DNA of 64,000 nt from Alcanivorax sp. DSM 26293 (GCF_900107995.1 NZ_FNUM01000002.1:518283-582282), one strand, 5' to 3'; shown: positions 26,326 to 36,239, counted from the first letter of the stretch. Translations and numbers: made by a program. The notes: generated by a model not told the origin, from the letters alone.

Positions 26326-27012
26326 ATGACTCAGGCTCACCGGCAACACCCTGGCGGGAACAATGTGGTTCCTTTCTCTCCACGCCGCAAAGCGGCACAG
26401 CCCCCCATTTTGCGTCTCTCCCCGGAATACGATGGCATCGAGCTGTTGTACGCCAATGATCATCACCCGGATAAACTCTTCTCACTGAAAATTCTGGCCT
26501 GGGCCCGTCTCGCCAATGGCGACACCGTGGCCATGGTTCCCTGGCTGAAAGAGCCGGTGACCGCCATGGCCCTGGCGGATCCATTGAACGGTCGCTGGGA
26601 AGGTTACCGCCTGCCGGAAAGCGATTACCTGTTTATTGATGCCCCGGCACACAAGGTGCAGGAACTGGATGCGGCCATCAGCTTCTTCGGCAAGCCCCAG
26701 CCCGGGCATCAGACGATTCAGGAAATTCCCGACACGATCGGCACCCACGCGGTATTTTCCGAGGATGACTTCCACACCATCAGCCTGATGGAAGTGGTGA
26801 GCTGGCAACTGTCCGCCGACGGGAGTCTGGCTGCCATGGTGGCGGAGGAAAATGGCTTGGTGGAAACCCCGGTCCTGCCAGGCGCCGGGTGTCTGATCCA
26901 GGCCCAGCAACTCCCGGACTTCCGCTATTTTTTCCAACACGGCATCGCCAACAAACTCAAGGAAAGGGATCCGGAGGCCCTGGCGGCGGTGGCAATGCTG
27001 GCAAGGAGTTGA
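26326..27012 (+). CDS. conserved hypothetical protein
   Basis: A 228-residue soluble protein without signal peptide or TM helix. ATG 26326 follows GGGAGG. It may contain two similar halves: LKILAWARLANGDTVAMVPWL (about 53-73) resembles LMEVVSWQLSADGSLAAMVAEE (about 160-181), each followed by a segment with Pro-Gly and a hydrophobic strand. I do not recognise the family. It is monocistronic and ends at a heptamer palindrome shared with tusA. Confidence 0.7.
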   Translation: MTQAHRQHPGGNNVVPFSPRRKAAQPPILRLSPEYDGIELLYANDHHPDKLFSLKILAWARLANGDTVAMVPWLKEPVTAMALADPLNGRWEGYRLPESDYLFIDAPAHKVQELDAAISFFGKPQPGHQTIQEIPDTIGTHAVFSEDDFHTISLMEVVSWQLSADGSLAAMVAEENGLVETPVLPGAGCLIQAQQLPDFRYFFQHGIANKLKERDPEALAAVAMLARS

Positions 27013-27016
27013 AAGG

Positions 27017-27181
27017 CAGTTAATAGTTAACAGTGAATAGTGAACAGCTACGCGGATTGATCCGTGAGAGAATCCACAACACAGGAGGCCCCGCCCATGG
27101 CTTGAGCGCGGCCTCTTTGCGTTCAACTTTCAATGCGCTTGGGCGCGCAACTATTCACTGTTAACTATTAACTGTTCACTG
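27017..27181. repeat. heptamer-repeat palindrome, GTTAACT/ATTCACT type, with inner hairpin
   Basis: The left arm (27017-27047) and right arm (27149-27181) are built of 7-mers such as GTTAACT, ATTCACT, ATTAACT, GTTCACT; 25 nt pair perfectly. The spacer holds a second, inner inverted repeat, GAGGCC..CGC (27085-27094) with GCGCGGCCTC (27106-27115), which recurs at 42421-42455. It fills the gap between convergent genes exactly, and the tusA stop lies inside the right arm. Confidence 0.88.
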
Positions 27182-27412
27182 CTTCTTCTTTATCCAATAC
27201 ACAAACAGCTCCCCCTCCTGCTCCTGCCCCAGCAGGGTGTGGCCAAGAAACTGACAGAACTTGGGAATGTCCCGTTCGGTGGACGGGTCCGTGGCTCGCA
27301 CTTCCAGAACCTCGCCGGGGTCCATGTCACGCACCTTGTTGTGCAGCATCATTACCGGTTCCGGACACAGCAGGCCGGTGGCGTCGAGGTGGTGTTGGGC
27401 GTCATGGCTCAT
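27176..27412 (-). CDS. tusA: sulfurtransferase TusA family protein
   Basis: A 78-residue TusA/SirA-type sulfur carrier: [22 protein letters not shown] holds the active Cys and the CPEP motif, followed by the expected [18 protein letters not shown]. TusA relays sulfur for tRNA 2-thiouridine synthesis and other sulfur-transfer steps. Its start overlaps the upstream permease stop by 4 nt. Its last codons (Lys-Lys-Lys-Gln-stop) run into the heptamer repeat. tusBCD are absent here. Confidence 0.92.
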   Translation of the reverse strand: MSHDAQHHLDATGLLCPEPVMMLHNKVRDMDPGEVLEVRATDPSTERDIPKFCQFLGHTLLGQEQEGELFVYWIKKKQ

Positions 27413-28650
27413 GGAGTTACCTTTTTTGCGTTGCCAACAAGGGGCGCTTGCCAGAAAAAGGCGGCCATTATAACGGCTGTGCAGAGAATCGCAGCCAGCA
27501 GGAAATGGCCAGCATATCCCAGCCAGGCCGCACTGAAGCCGCTGGCCAGGGTAAAGGCCCCCACCGCAAACAACTGCACGGACGCCTGCATGGTGTAGTC
27601 ACTTCCCTCATGGCCACTGCGGCAGTAGTCCATCATCAACACAAACAGGGCCACGGTGGAAAGGCCATCGGCGAACTGCTCGAAGAGCGCCACCGGCCAG
27701 ATCCAGTGATCCGCCGGGCTGCTGGCCACCGCCCACCAACCCAAAAAAGACAGGGCCTGCAACCCGGCAAACCCGAACAGGGCCAGTTTGCGCGACAGGC
27801 GCATCATCAGCACCCCGGCCAGCGCCGCCCCGGCCAGCCCGACCAGGGATGACACCAGATCCAGACGACCGATGGCTTCCAGCGTCCATTGCCGATCCAC
27901 CAGAAAGGGTTTGATCATACGGGTACCAAAACCATCACCGACCTTGTAGCCCAGCAGAATGATCAACCAAACGGCCATACCCGGGCGCCACCAGAACAGG
28001 GTCAATTGCCGGCGCCACCAGCGTAACGTCACCGGTCGGCGGGGCCGGATCTGCTCCGGTGGCTCATGAAACCGCCAGACAACCAGCGCCACCAGCAACA
28101 GGGCAAGCATCAGGCTGGCCAGAGTACCCTGCCAGCCCCAGTGACCGACCATGATCAACAGGGCACCACTGCCGAGAATCATGCCAATCTTGTAGCCATT
28201 CACCTGAATACTGTTACCTAACCCACGCAGGTCCGGTGTCAGCAAGCGCGTGGCCAGGCCGTCAGTGGCGATATCCTGGGTGGCGCTGAACAGGTTGAGC
28301 AGGAAAAGTAGCACCACCAGCAACGCAAAGCCGGGCCCGAACAACCATTCGCGGGGAAACAGGGCGGTGACTGCCAACACCAGCATTACCGCCAACACGC
28401 AGGCAAGAATCCAGCGCTTGCGGTGATTGGGCTTGCCGCTGCCCCAGCGGTCCACCCAGGGCGCCCAGAGAAACTTCAGTACCCACGGCAGCGCCGGCAA
28501 CGCCAGCAGGCCAATCCATTCCGGTGACAGACCTGCGTCCCTGGCCAGGGCCGGCATGGACTTGCCCAACAACCCGGCGGGCAGGCCCTGGGCAAAGTAG
28601 AGCATGCCCAGAGTGACAAAGAGTGCCGGGGTGGCACGGGGGGCTGACAT
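27409..28650 (-). CDS. AmpG-like MFS permease
   Basis: A 413-residue, about 12-helix major facilitator resembling AmpG muropeptide permeases and their relatives: [21 protein letters not shown] in helix 1, [11 protein letters not shown] after helix 2 and [19 protein letters not shown] in helix 4 are characteristic. AmpG imports anhydromuropeptides during wall recycling, but several AmpG-like paralogues have other substrates. Coupling with tusA (4-nt overlap) and closeness to rlmM (2-nt gap) suggest an rlmM-permease-tusA operon. Confidence 0.82.
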   Translation of the reverse strand: MSAPRATPALFVTLGMLYFAQGLPAGLLGKSMPALARDAGLSPEWIGLLALPALPWVLKFLWAPWVDRWGSGKPNHRKRWILACVLAVMLVLAVTALFPREWLFGPGFALLVVLLFLLNLFSATQDIATDGLATRLLTPDLRGLGNSIQVNGYKIGMILGSGALLIMVGHWGWQGTLASLMLALLLVALVVWRFHEPPEQIRPRRPVTLRWWRRQLTLFWWRPGMAVWLIILLGYKVGDGFGTRMIKPFLVDRQWTLEAIGRLDLVSSLVGLAGAALAGVLMMRLSRKLALFGFAGLQALSFLGWWAVASSPADHWIWPVALFEQFADGLSTVALFVLMMDYCRSGHEGSDYTMQASVQLFAVGAFTLASGFSAAWLGYAGHFLLAAILCTAVIMAAFFWQAPLVGNAKKVTP

Positions 28651-28652
28651 GA

Positions 28653-29744
28653 TCAGTAATCCCGGTGGAAGGCGGCCCAGACGGTGATTTCCTCACGATC
28701 ATAATAGAGCTGGGCAGCCTTGATCTCGGGTACACCCAGGTGCTCATGACGTTCCATGGCAGCGGTCAGCTTTTCCAGCAATTGCCAGGCTTCCTGGAAC
28801 CGGCGCTTCATGGGCAGCTTGAGATTGAACAGGGCAGCCCGGGACCAGCCCTGGGTAAGCCACTTTTCCATCTGCTGCAGGGTACGTGCCGGCTTGTCCA
28901 CCACATCGCAGACCACCAGGTCCACACTGCTGCGGGGCCGCCAGGTAAAGGCATCACCATGAATATGCTCTACCGGGTATTCATCCAGCAGACGCCCATC
29001 GAGTTTGCCGTGATCCACTGCCTGAACCTTGATACCGCGCCTGGCCAGTTGCCAGCTCCAGCCTCCCGGCGCGGCACCCAGATCCACAGCCGTTTTCGCA
29101 GTGAGGCTGTCGGTGCTACCGAAAAAGCGCAGTAACGCCTCTTCCACCTTGAGGGCAGATCGGCTGGGCGCTTCGGCCGGCAGTTTCAGCCGCCGCACCC
29201 CGCCTTCGGCAAGCGGCACCGACGTCGGGCTGCTGGTCACCCAGCCATTGTGGGAATCACTAAAGAACAGATGTACCCGTTGCCGGGCATTGGCTTTCAA
29301 CAGGCCGGCTTTTTTCAGGCGAGGTTCCAGCGCCTTGCGAAAGCCACGCAGAAACCGCTGCATTTCCCGGCCGTCGTTGGTGTCAGGGTGCTCCAGAAAC
29401 ACTTCACGGAAAGGCGCGGCCTGTTTCAGTAATGGCCACAGCTCGGCGATCCTGTCATCGCCGATATTCACAAACTGCCCCTCGGCCAGGCTCAGACTGC
29501 GGGCAAAAATCAGCCCACTCTGCAGCAGTGGAGCCATGGAGCCCTGCTGGCTGTGCCAGAGCACATAGCCGCTGTCCGGGGTGGTACGGGGATAACCGCC
29601 GATCATCTGCTCAGCCGCATGGTAATTCAGCTCCGCAGCCAGGTCGTTCTCGAAGCCGGGTCGGCACAACCCCAGCAGGGTTTCATCATGGGCGTGCTGC
29701 AAGTCACTGTGCATGTCGGTCTCGCGGTGGTTACAATGTGGCAC
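28653..29744 (-). CDS. rlmM: 23S rRNA (cytidine-2498 2'-O)-methyltransferase RlmM
   Basis: The 363-residue protein has an N-terminal THUMP-like region ([18 protein letters not shown]) and a C-terminal RrmJ-like methyltransferase with SAM motif [17 protein letters not shown] and catalytic residues in VVCDVVDKP and [10 protein letters not shown]. It methylates C2498 in the peptidyl transferase centre. The start may be GTG 29744 (AAGGA upstream) or ATG 29714. It is divergent from the beta-barrel gene with a 30-nt gap. Confidence 0.93.
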   Translation of the reverse strand: MPHCNHRETDMHSDLQHAHDETLLGLCRPGFENDLAAELNYHAAEQMIGGYPRTTPDSGYVLWHSQQGSMAPLLQSGLIFARSLSLAEGQFVNIGDDRIAELWPLLKQAAPFREVFLEHPDTNDGREMQRFLRGFRKALEPRLKKAGLLKANARQRVHLFFSDSHNGWVTSSPTSVPLAEGGVRRLKLPAEAPSRSALKVEEALLRFFGSTDSLTAKTAVDLGAAPGGWSWQLARRGIKVQAVDHGKLDGRLLDEYPVEHIHGDAFTWRPRSSVDLVVCDVVDKPARTLQQMEKWLTQGWSRAALFNLKLPMKRRFQEAWQLLEKLTAAMERHEHLGVPEIKAAQLYYDREEITVWAAFHRDY

Positions 29745-29774
29745 ATTGTCCTTATCACAACGGCTGGATCAATA

Positions 29775-30446
29775 ATGAAAACAATATTGCCGCTGACCCT
29801 GGGCCTTGGCGCTGCCCTGCTCTCCCCCTTTGTACACGCTGAAGAGGAACTGGCGCCACCGGATGTGGATTTCTACGCCGAGGCGCAGATGCTGCGCGCC
29901 GACCTGGCGCCCTACGGCTTTGATACCACCGACGGCCTGGATATTCGTCTGGGCATGTGGCTCAACAGCGTTGATATCGGTGGAGACTCTCGGCTGGGAC
30001 TGGAGGCGGGCTTCCTGCGTCACAGCGAAGACTCGAACGGCCGTCAGCTTGAACGAGCCCCAGAATCCAACGAAACCCCGATTAATGGCACTCCCATCGA
30101 CACTGTCCGAATCAACGAAGAGAACTCCCTTCGCCTTAACGGCATTACAGTGGGAGTTGTTTGGCAAACCAAACGCTGGGTCTATCTGAAAGGCGGTGCT
30201 TATATCTACGATTTCAAGCTCGAAAACCGTCAGCAACGGGCATTTCTTGACGATAATTCAGACACGGTTGCCAGCGTGAACGAAGCCCCAACGAACGACA
30301 GCCAAAGTGGTATCGCCCCTTATCTCGGCGTAGGCCTGGCCATCCCGGTTCTGGACAAGCTGTCCGTCACCGCGGATTACCGCCAAACGCAATTGGAATC
30401 CGAAAACTATGGCACCTTTGGTGTCGGGCTGCGTTTTTCCAACTGA
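29775..30446 (+). CDS. small outer-membrane beta-barrel protein
   Basis: The 223-residue protein has a clear signal peptide (MKTILPLTLGLGAALLSPFVHA, cleaved before EEEL) and amphipathic strands ending in YGTFGVGLRFSN with a terminal aromatic-x-Asn pattern, consistent with an eight-stranded barrel insertable by BAM. Acidic loops (QLERAPESNETPING, AFLDDNSDTVASVNEAP) fit surface exposure. No specific function can be assigned. Confidence 0.75.
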   Translation: MKTILPLTLGLGAALLSPFVHAEEELAPPDVDFYAEAQMLRADLAPYGFDTTDGLDIRLGMWLNSVDIGGDSRLGLEAGFLRHSEDSNGRQLERAPESNETPINGTPIDTVRINEENSLRLNGITVGVVWQTKRWVYLKGGAYIYDFKLENRQQRAFLDDNSDTVASVNEAPTNDSQSGIAPYLGVGLAIPVLDKLSVTADYRQTQLESENYGTFGVGLRFSN

Positions 30447-30453
30447 TTCGAAA

Positions 30454-30492
30454 ACGCGGTTGGTGCCTTTGCTTGTAAGGCTCCAACCGCGC
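30454..30492. terminator. inverted repeat, probable terminator or REP
   Basis: GCGGTTGG-TGCCTT and AAGGCT-CCAACCGC pair around a short loop, 8 nt after the beta-barrel gene and before convergent purU. The motif resembles the REP-like sequence at 1120-1149 (TTGGAGC...TTGC). No U-run follows, so a terminator role is tentative. Confidence 0.55.
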
Positions 30493-30529
30493 CACGCCTT
30501 TTCATCCCACAGCAGACCACTCTCTGCTG

Positions 30530-31402
30530 CTACTTCACAAACACCACGGTCTTGTTGCCATCCACGATCACCCGGTCTTCCAGGTGCCAACGGACCGCTC
30601 GCAGCATCACCTGACGCTCCACATCCTGCCCCAGCGATTTGAGCTCCTCGGCGGAATGGCGATGGCTTACCCGCTGCACGTTCTGCTCGATGATCGGCCC
30701 CTGATCCAGATCTTCGGTCACATAATGGCTGGTGGCACCAATCAGTTTGACGCCGCGATCGTGGGCCTGCTGATAGGGATTCGCCCCCACAAAGGCCGGC
30801 AGGAAAGAATGGTGGATATTGATAATGCGGTGCGGGTGATGGGAAACGAAATCGCTGCTCAAGATCTGCATGTAGCGTGCCAGCACGATCACATCCACCT
30901 GGCCCTCGAGCAGCGCCAATGCCTTGGCTTCCGCCTCGGCCTTGTTGTCGCCACTGACAGGAATATGGTGATACTCAATACCAAAGCGCTCCACTTCGCC
31001 GCGCAGGTCTTCATGGTTGCTGATCACCATGGGAATGGTGGCCGGCAAATCGCCCCGGGAGGTACGCCACAACAGGTCCATGATCACGTGGTCATGGCGT
31101 GACACCATCACCGCCATGCGCTTTTTCTCGCTGGCATAGCTGATTTGCCACTGCATGCCATAGGGTTCGGCAACCCGGCTGGCGAAGTTGTTACGCAGGG
31201 CCTCCCGGGAGCAGTCCAGCTCCGGCGTCTGGAATTCCAGCCGCAGAAAGAAGGTGCCGCCACGGGCATCGCTGGAATGCTGGTCGAAATCGGTGATGTT
31301 GGCACCGTGATTGAACAGAAAGGTACTGACGGCGCTGATGATGCCCGGCTTGTCCGGACAGGTCACCAGCAGGCGCGCCGTATTGGCGTCTTGCACTGTC
31401 AT
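30530..31402 (-). CDS. purU: formyltetrahydrofolate deformylase PurU
   Basis: The 290-residue protein has an N-terminal ACT domain ([26 protein letters not shown]) and a formyltransferase-fold catalytic domain with [16 protein letters not shown] and [19 protein letters not shown]. It hydrolyses 10-formyl-THF to formate and THF, supplying formate for PurT and balancing one-carbon pools. A modest AGGAC precedes the ATG. It is 30 nt downstream of an AraC regulator on the same strand, a link of unknown meaning. Confidence 0.96.
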   Translation of the reverse strand: MTVQDANTARLLVTCPDKPGIISAVSTFLFNHGANITDFDQHSSDARGGTFFLRLEFQTPELDCSREALRNNFASRVAEPYGMQWQISYASEKKRMAVMVSRHDHVIMDLLWRTSRGDLPATIPMVISNHEDLRGEVERFGIEYHHIPVSGDNKAEAEAKALALLEGQVDVIVLARYMQILSSDFVSHHPHRIINIHHSFLPAFVGANPYQQAHDRGVKLIGATSHYVTEDLDQGPIIEQNVQRVSHRHSAEELKSLGQDVERQVMLRAVRWHLEDRVIVDGNKTVVFVK

Positions 31403-31432
31403 TGCAGGTCCTGATTAACGGGTCGGCACAAA

Positions 31433-32452
31433 TTACTGACTGACGCCGAAGTGCTCCTTGCGGAAGCTGGATGGGGTCTTGCCCGTCCACTTCTTGAAAG
31501 CACGGTGGAAAGAGCTGGCCTCGCTGAAGCCCATCAACAGGGCAATTTCATCAATGCTCAGATCCGGCTTGGACAGGTAGTAGACCGAGGCATCCTTGCG
31601 GATGGAATCCTTGATCTCCTGGTAGCTGGTATTGGCCTCTTTCAGCCTCCGGCGCAGGGTTTGCGGCGTCATGTTGAGTTTACCGCAGATTTCCGTGAAA
31701 TCGGGGAAACTGTTGCCGTATTCGTTGGAGATAATGGCCCGTATCTGCGCTGGCAGGCCCACATTATGAATATTGCCGTTAAACAGCTGGGTCAGGGAAT
31801 CCTTCAGGAACTTGGACAGGGACAACTCATTCTGCACCAGCGGCAGATCAAGAAAGTCGGCCCGGAAGGTCACCGAACTCTCGTCGGCACTGTACTCAAT
31901 CGGGCAATCAAACAGGAAACGATGTTCTTCGTCGTTTCTCACATCGGTGTAATCCAGTTTCACCAGTTTCGGCTCAATGGCCTTGCCGACCAGCCAGCTC
32001 ATGAAGCGCAGCCACACAAACAGGGAGGTCTCGATGATCACTTCCCGAAAATCCAGACGGGGGTCCGCGTGAACCACCAACCTGGCGATGTCGCCTTCTC
32101 GCGTAATGCGGGAATACATGCTCAGCTCGAACAAATCGTAAAAACGGATACCCCGCTCAACGGCTGCCCCCAGGGTCGGGCAATTGATGACCGCATGGGC
32201 CATCATGGAAAAGGTGCCGGGCTTGGATTTGCGCCCCTGGCCGAAACCGAGGAACTCGTCCTGGGTCTGCTGCATGATCAGCAGCATCATCTTGATAAAG
32301 GTGTCGCGCTCAATGCTCCCGTTCGGGTCATCGAGCAACTGTCGGGGAATGTCGCACTGATCCAACAGATCGGGAATGCTGGCACCAGACCGGGCCGCCC
32401 CCTGGAGCAATTTTACGACGCGATTGATATTGATTGTTCTGCGCTGGTACAT
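31433..32452 (-). CDS. AraC-family transcriptional regulator (OruR-like)
   Basis: The 339-residue protein has the OruR-type N-terminal domain (GAARSGASIPDLL, then ERGIRFYDLFELSM, a typical motif) and a C-terminal double HTH (LNMTPQTLRRRLKEANTSYQEIKD; LLMGFSEASSFHRAFKKWTGKTPSSFR). It shares architecture but only moderate similarity with the two other AraC proteins of the window. It lies upstream of purU and divergent from a receiver-domain protein. Confidence 0.9.
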   Translation of the reverse strand: MYQRRTININRVVKLLQGAARSGASIPDLLDQCDIPRQLLDDPNGSIERDTFIKMMLLIMQQTQDEFLGFGQGRKSKPGTFSMMAHAVINCPTLGAAVERGIRFYDLFELSMYSRITREGDIARLVVHADPRLDFREVIIETSLFVWLRFMSWLVGKAIEPKLVKLDYTDVRNDEEHRFLFDCPIEYSADESSVTFRADFLDLPLVQNELSLSKFLKDSLTQLFNGNIHNVGLPAQIRAIISNEYGNSFPDFTEICGKLNMTPQTLRRRLKEANTSYQEIKDSIRKDASVYYLSKPDLSIDEIALLMGFSEASSFHRAFKKWTGKTPSSFRKEHFGVSQ

Positions 32453-32726
32453 CGACCGCCACCCTCACACCGCTGGCAATGCCAAAAAACGGCTTAACCG
32501 CTTATTCAGTATCCTGAAATGGTTACCCGTTCATCATTGTTGTCCAACGGGCTTGTCTCTCGAATCCTCAGCACGGAATCCGGGCCGTCAATAATAAAGA
32601 AACTCGCCATAATTGACATAGTGTTTACCCGGTCCGACCGTGCCATTGTACGTGGAAATAACAAAAATCGCCTTGACGCATCTTTCACCCTTGTTATCCA
32701 CCCGTCATTACGTTACAAAATCATCC
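32453..32726. other. intergenic region between divergent araC-type and receiver genes
   Basis: This 274-nt, relatively AT-rich gap should hold both promoters. A weak candidate for the receiver gene is TTGACG (32673-32678) and TATCCA (32695-32700), 16 nt apart and about 27 nt before the ATG. I see no gene, repeat or clear operator. Confidence 0.35.
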
Positions 32727-33122
32727 ATGAATGTTCTCGTTGTCGAAGACAATAAAGCTGTCAGTCTGATCATTTGCCGTATCATTGAAGAGTTGGGCCA
32801 TGAATATGTGCTGGCCGCCGACGGTGAGGTGGCGCTTCGCCTTTTTCGACAACGGAAGGTGGATCTGCTGATTCTGGATGTGGAACTACCGTCTCTGGAC
32901 GGCTTCAGCGTCGCCCGGGAAATCCGCAACCAGAATGGCCATACTCCCATCCTTTTTATATCCGGCAACAACAGCGAATCCTATCGGCAACAATGCCTGG
33001 ACGCTGGCGGCGAGACCTTGATGCCCAAACCCCTGCGACCCAGTGAATTGCGGCGCTGGCTGGAAATGGCTTTCAGCCAGTTAGCTGCCGGCAACCTTGC
33101 CCCCTCTGACGCCTCCGCTTGA
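32727..33122 (+). CDS. stand-alone response-regulator receiver protein
   Basis: A 131-residue CheY-like receiver: acidic pair in VVEDNK, phosphorylatable Asp in LLILDVELPSLDG (about 52), Ser in FISGNN and Lys in MPKPLRPSE. There is no output domain, so it probably works through protein contacts or as a phosphorelay intermediate. No histidine kinase is in the window. It ends 9 nt from the convergent Na/Pi transporter gene. Confidence 0.9.
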   Translation: MNVLVVEDNKAVSLIICRIIEELGHEYVLAADGEVALRLFRQRKVDLLILDVELPSLDGFSVAREIRNQNGHTPILFISGNNSESYRQQCLDAGGETLMPKPLRPSELRRWLEMAFSQLAAGNLAPSDASA

Positions 33123-33131
33123 CCTCAGCCC

Positions 33132-34655
33132 TCATTGCCTAACGTCATTTGTCACCGCCAGACTGCGTAACCAGTGCCGCCCGCTCTCATCCACTTCCCG
33201 GGCCAGATTCAACACGCTGATACCCCGTAAACGAGCGCCTGAGACCAGCGAATAGGCCTCACGCTGGAGTTTCTCCATGGCCAGACGATGCTCAGCCGCC
33301 AGCTCAGCGCCGGGCGATGCCTGGTAAAGCCTGTCCAGCGCCAGCAAAATCTGCTCACTGAATCCCTTCAGGCCGGGGTCCCGGCTTTCTGCAAGAAGCG
33401 CCAGATCATCGGCCACATCCTTCAACGCTTTCAAGGCATAAACGGCCTCACGAACCCGAGCCCGGAGCCGCTGGAGGCGCTGTTCCTGCCCCTCGGTCAG
33501 GGTCTGTTGAGCCAGCCGGTTGGCATAATCCGCCAACTGCATTTCCTGATCTGTTACCTGCTCATACTCCTCCAGGAAACGCGACAAGGAACGCCCCTGC
33601 AGGGGGTAACGGCAATAGTTGCGGACCCGCTCAATGAGACTGTCCGTCTCACGACTCAGCACCAGTAACGCCGGCTCCACCGATTGCGGGCTGATATCGG
33701 CAAACAGGTCATGATGTGCTCGCTTACCAATGTGTTTCTCAATCCCCTTTTCCATGGCGGCCAGAAACGGCGCGAACACGACGATCCCGATCAGGTTGAA
33801 ACCGGTATGAAAGGCCACCAGGCCATATAACGGATCATTGACACCAAGCCAGACCGCCACTTGTGGCCATACAGGCATCATCAGAGAAAACGCCATCAGG
33901 GCCGTTCCCACGTTATATAACACATGAAAGGCCGCCACCTGTTTCTTCTGCACGGAGCCCTTGATCGCGCCAAGCAACAAGGTACTCGTGGTACCCAGAT
34001 CCGCACCAATCACCAACGCGAGGGCTTCCGGCAAGGCGATCAAACCGCCATTGAGCGCCGATAGCGTAATCAACATGGCCGCCGACGACGACTGGATGAT
34101 GGCGGTCAGCAGCACGCCGGCCAGCAGATATACCAGTGGTGGGTAACCCTGCAGCCAGCTCACATCAAAACGCTGGCCGACGCCTTCAACCGCCACCTTC
34201 ATGGTATCCAGACCGAAAATCAGCAATCCGAATGCCAGCAAAAACAGGCCGCCAGAGCGCCACAGCCCTTTCGGCAAAAGCACGTAGCAAAGAGCACCGG
34301 CCCCCGCCAGTGGCAAGCTCACCGCAGAGAGCGAGAGTTTGAAACCCAGCAGTGTCACCAGCCAGCCGGTAACCGTAGTGCCCAGATTGGCACCCAGCAT
34401 CACTGCCATGGCATGGCGCAGGGGAAGGATGCCCACCGACACGAATGCCAGGACCAGCAATCCGACCAGGGAGCTGCTCTGCATCACGGCAGTTATCAAC
34501 GCACCTGCCACAACGCCTTTCAGCGTAGTGTTGGTGGACCGTTGCAGCCAGTGTGAGGCCTTTTCGCTGAAAAGGGTCTGCACCGCCTGCTCCACCAATT
34601 GCATGGAAAACAGGAACAACCCCAGCCCGGCAATCATGGTCAGCACACTGTTCAT
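33132..34655 (-). CDS. Na/Pi cotransporter family protein with PhoU-like tail
   Basis: The 507-residue protein has two repeated NptA/PNaS domains with QSSS signatures (ITAVMQSSSLVGLLVLAFV near 55; LTAIIQSSSAAMLITLSALN near 185) and GANLGTT / GADLGTT motifs, then a C-terminal helical PhoU-like region (about 330-500). Such proteins move phosphate with Na+, and bacterial YjbB-type members favour export. It starts 9 nt after a PPK2 gene, suggesting a phosphate/polyphosphate homeostasis operon. Confidence 0.92.
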   Translation of the reverse strand: MNSVLTMIAGLGLFLFSMQLVEQAVQTLFSEKASHWLQRSTNTTLKGVVAGALITAVMQSSSLVGLLVLAFVSVGILPLRHAMAVMLGANLGTTVTGWLVTLLGFKLSLSAVSLPLAGAGALCYVLLPKGLWRSGGLFLLAFGLLIFGLDTMKVAVEGVGQRFDVSWLQGYPPLVYLLAGVLLTAIIQSSSAAMLITLSALNGGLIALPEALALVIGADLGTTSTLLLGAIKGSVQKKQVAAFHVLYNVGTALMAFSLMMPVWPQVAVWLGVNDPLYGLVAFHTGFNLIGIVVFAPFLAAMEKGIEKHIGKRAHHDLFADISPQSVEPALLVLSRETDSLIERVRNYCRYPLQGRSLSRFLEEYEQVTDQEMQLADYANRLAQQTLTEGQEQRLQRLRARVREAVYALKALKDVADDLALLAESRDPGLKGFSEQILLALDRLYQASPGAELAAEHRLAMEKLQREAYSLVSGARLRGISVLNLAREVDESGRHWLRSLAVTNDVRQ

Positions 34656-34664
34656 ACCTGCAAC

Positions 34665-35480
34665 TCAATCATGCGTTTTCATCAGTTCCCGGCGATAGTG
34701 CTCAATACACTGCAGGTCTTCACGGGGATATTCTGGTGCCAGCTCCTGAAGCGTAGACAACAACAACTGTGCCACAGCCGCTCTGGCACGGTGCTTGTCA
34801 TCATTGGGAATAAGATGCCAGGGAGCATGAAGGGTATGGGTTGCCGTCAGGGTCTCATTGACCAGCGTTAGATAGGATTCCCTCGCCATCCAGCTTTCCA
34901 CATCGGCGGGATCGAACTTCCAGCGCTTGCGAGGCTTGTCCAGTCGCTTCAACAGCCGGCGGCGCTGTTCTTCGCGAGAGGTGTTCAGCCAGATTTTGAT
35001 GATCCGGGTGCCTTCCCGATGCAGGTGTTGTTCGAACGCGTTGATGGCCTCATATTTCAGTGGCCAGTCATCACTACTGTGCTCGGTGACCGGCCATAAC
35101 CGTTCGGCCAGTACCGATTCGTAATGACTGCGATTGAATGCCACCACTTCCCCCCTGGCCGGCAAATGACGCCATACTCGCCAGAGAAAATCATGGTCCA
35201 CCTCCTCACCCAGGGGGCGACTGAATCCATGCACCCGGAACGCGGCCGGATCCATTGCTCCGGCCAGGGTGCGAATCAAACTATCCTTGCCGGAAGCATC
35301 AAGACCCTGCACAACCAGCAGCACCCCATTACGCCGATTGGCAAACAGTCGCCGTTGGTATTCTTGCAGGCCGGCCAGTGCCGTATCCAGGCACGGCTCC
35401 GGAGAGTCCGGAAAACGTGTTGGCAAACTCTGCACGTTGAGGGTCGGTCCTGAGGGCCAACCAAAGCGGTCCAGTTCCAT
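34665..35480 (-). CDS. ppk2: polyphosphate kinase 2 (PPK2) family protein
   Basis: A 271-residue P-loop kinase of the PPK2 family: Walker A GLDASGKDSLIRTLAG, then Walker B/lid motifs FNRSHYESVLAERL, and RIIKIWLNTSREEQRRRLLKRL. PPK2 enzymes use polyphosphate to phosphorylate nucleotides, or run in reverse; the class cannot be set by eye. GGGAG precedes the ATG. It is the first gene of a pair with the Na/Pi transporter. Confidence 0.92.
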   Translation of the reverse strand: MELDRFGWPSGPTLNVQSLPTRFPDSPEPCLDTALAGLQEYQRRLFANRRNGVLLVVQGLDASGKDSLIRTLAGAMDPAAFRVHGFSRPLGEEVDHDFLWRVWRHLPARGEVVAFNRSHYESVLAERLWPVTEHSSDDWPLKYEAINAFEQHLHREGTRIIKIWLNTSREEQRRRLLKRLDKPRKRWKFDPADVESWMARESYLTLVNETLTATHTLHAPWHLIPNDDKHRARAAVAQLLLSTLQELAPEYPREDLQCIEHYRRELMKTHD

Positions 35481-35530
35481 GCTGACTCCCTTGGGTATAC
35501 CGAATTGAGCATAATGGGCAGCGTGATCTC

Positions 35531-35713
35531 GGGAGCCTCTGAATAACTCCTTGCATGCTCAGTCTTTCAGGCTGGGTCGCAATCCCCACTCGCAGAGCAC
35601 AGAATGCGCGGTTTTGAAAGTGTATGTCCATCCACCGAAAAACCGCAACAACGAGTGCCAGTCAGCCTGGAAGCGCCAGCAGAAGATGCCTGAAAGGCAT
35701 ATCGGCCGCGCGA
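35531..35713. mobile_element. MITE-like repeat, copy 1
   Basis: Begins GGGAGCCTCTGAATAAC and resembles copy 2 at 40727-40936 along its length: the CCTTGCATG, GTCTTT.AGGCTG, GTCAGCCT.GAAGC and CCTGAA.GGCA blocks occur in the same order. About 180 nt, with no transposase. It occupies most of the 281-nt gap between ppk2 and the VOC gene. Probably the end of, or a small element derived from, an insertion sequence. Confidence 0.6.
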
Positions 35714-35761
35714 GTACGCATGGCGTGATCCAGAAGCCCCGCACGCAAACAGGAGATTTTC

Positions 35762-36172
35762 ATGGAACCACGCATCAGCATGATCACCCTTGGCGTCAGG
35801 GATCTGGCTACGGCGATCCGCTTTTATGAACAGGGCCTGGGCCTGCCTCGCCGCCCCGGTCCCGACGATGCGCCGGTGGCGTTCTTTGAATTGAACGGCA
35901 CCTGGCTGGGGTTGTTCGGTCATGACGACCTGGCGGCTGATGCCGGCGTTGGAGCAGCCGGTGAGGGTTTTCGGGGAGTGGCGATGGCTCACAATGTGGA
36001 AAGCCCACAGCAGGTTGACCAGCTGCTCGCCCAGGCCCGGGAAGCCGGCGCACAACGGATCAAACCCGGCCAGCCCACCGACTGGGGCGGTTACGCCGGC
36101 TACTTTGCCGACCCGGATGGCCATCTCTGGGAAGTCGCCTGCAACCCGCACTTCTGGGTTGGACCTCGCTAG
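35762..36172 (+). CDS. VOC (glyoxalase/bleomycin-resistance) family protein
   Basis: A 136-residue vicinal-oxygen-chelate protein: MITLGVRDLATAIRFYEQGLGL opens the first beta-alpha-beta-beta-beta module and YFADPDGHLWEVACNPHF closes the second. Metal ligands of glyoxalase I are not all obvious, so the function is open. AGGAG lies 6 nt before the ATG. It is followed by a bidirectional terminator. Confidence 0.88.
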   Translation: MEPRISMITLGVRDLATAIRFYEQGLGLPRRPGPDDAPVAFFELNGTWLGLFGHDDLAADAGVGAAGEGFRGVAMAHNVESPQQVDQLLAQAREAGAQRIKPGQPTDWGGYAGYFADPDGHLWEVACNPHFWVGPR

Positions 36173-36192
36173 TATCAGCAACGGATAGACAT

Positions 36193-36222
36193 AAAAAAGC
36201 CCGGCACAGGGCCGGGCTTTTT
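36193..36222. terminator. bidirectional intrinsic terminator
   Basis: A-run, GCCCGGC (36199-36205), loop ACAGG, GCCGGGC (36211-36217), T-run. It lies between the convergent VOC and fatty-acid oxidation genes. Confidence 0.92.
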
Positions 36223-36239
36223 AACAGACGACATCCACG

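Noticed and set aside
27017-27181. Possible CRISPR-like array because of short direct repeats
   Set aside because: The 7-bp units are contiguous and degenerate, without spacers of uniform length, and no cas genes are present.
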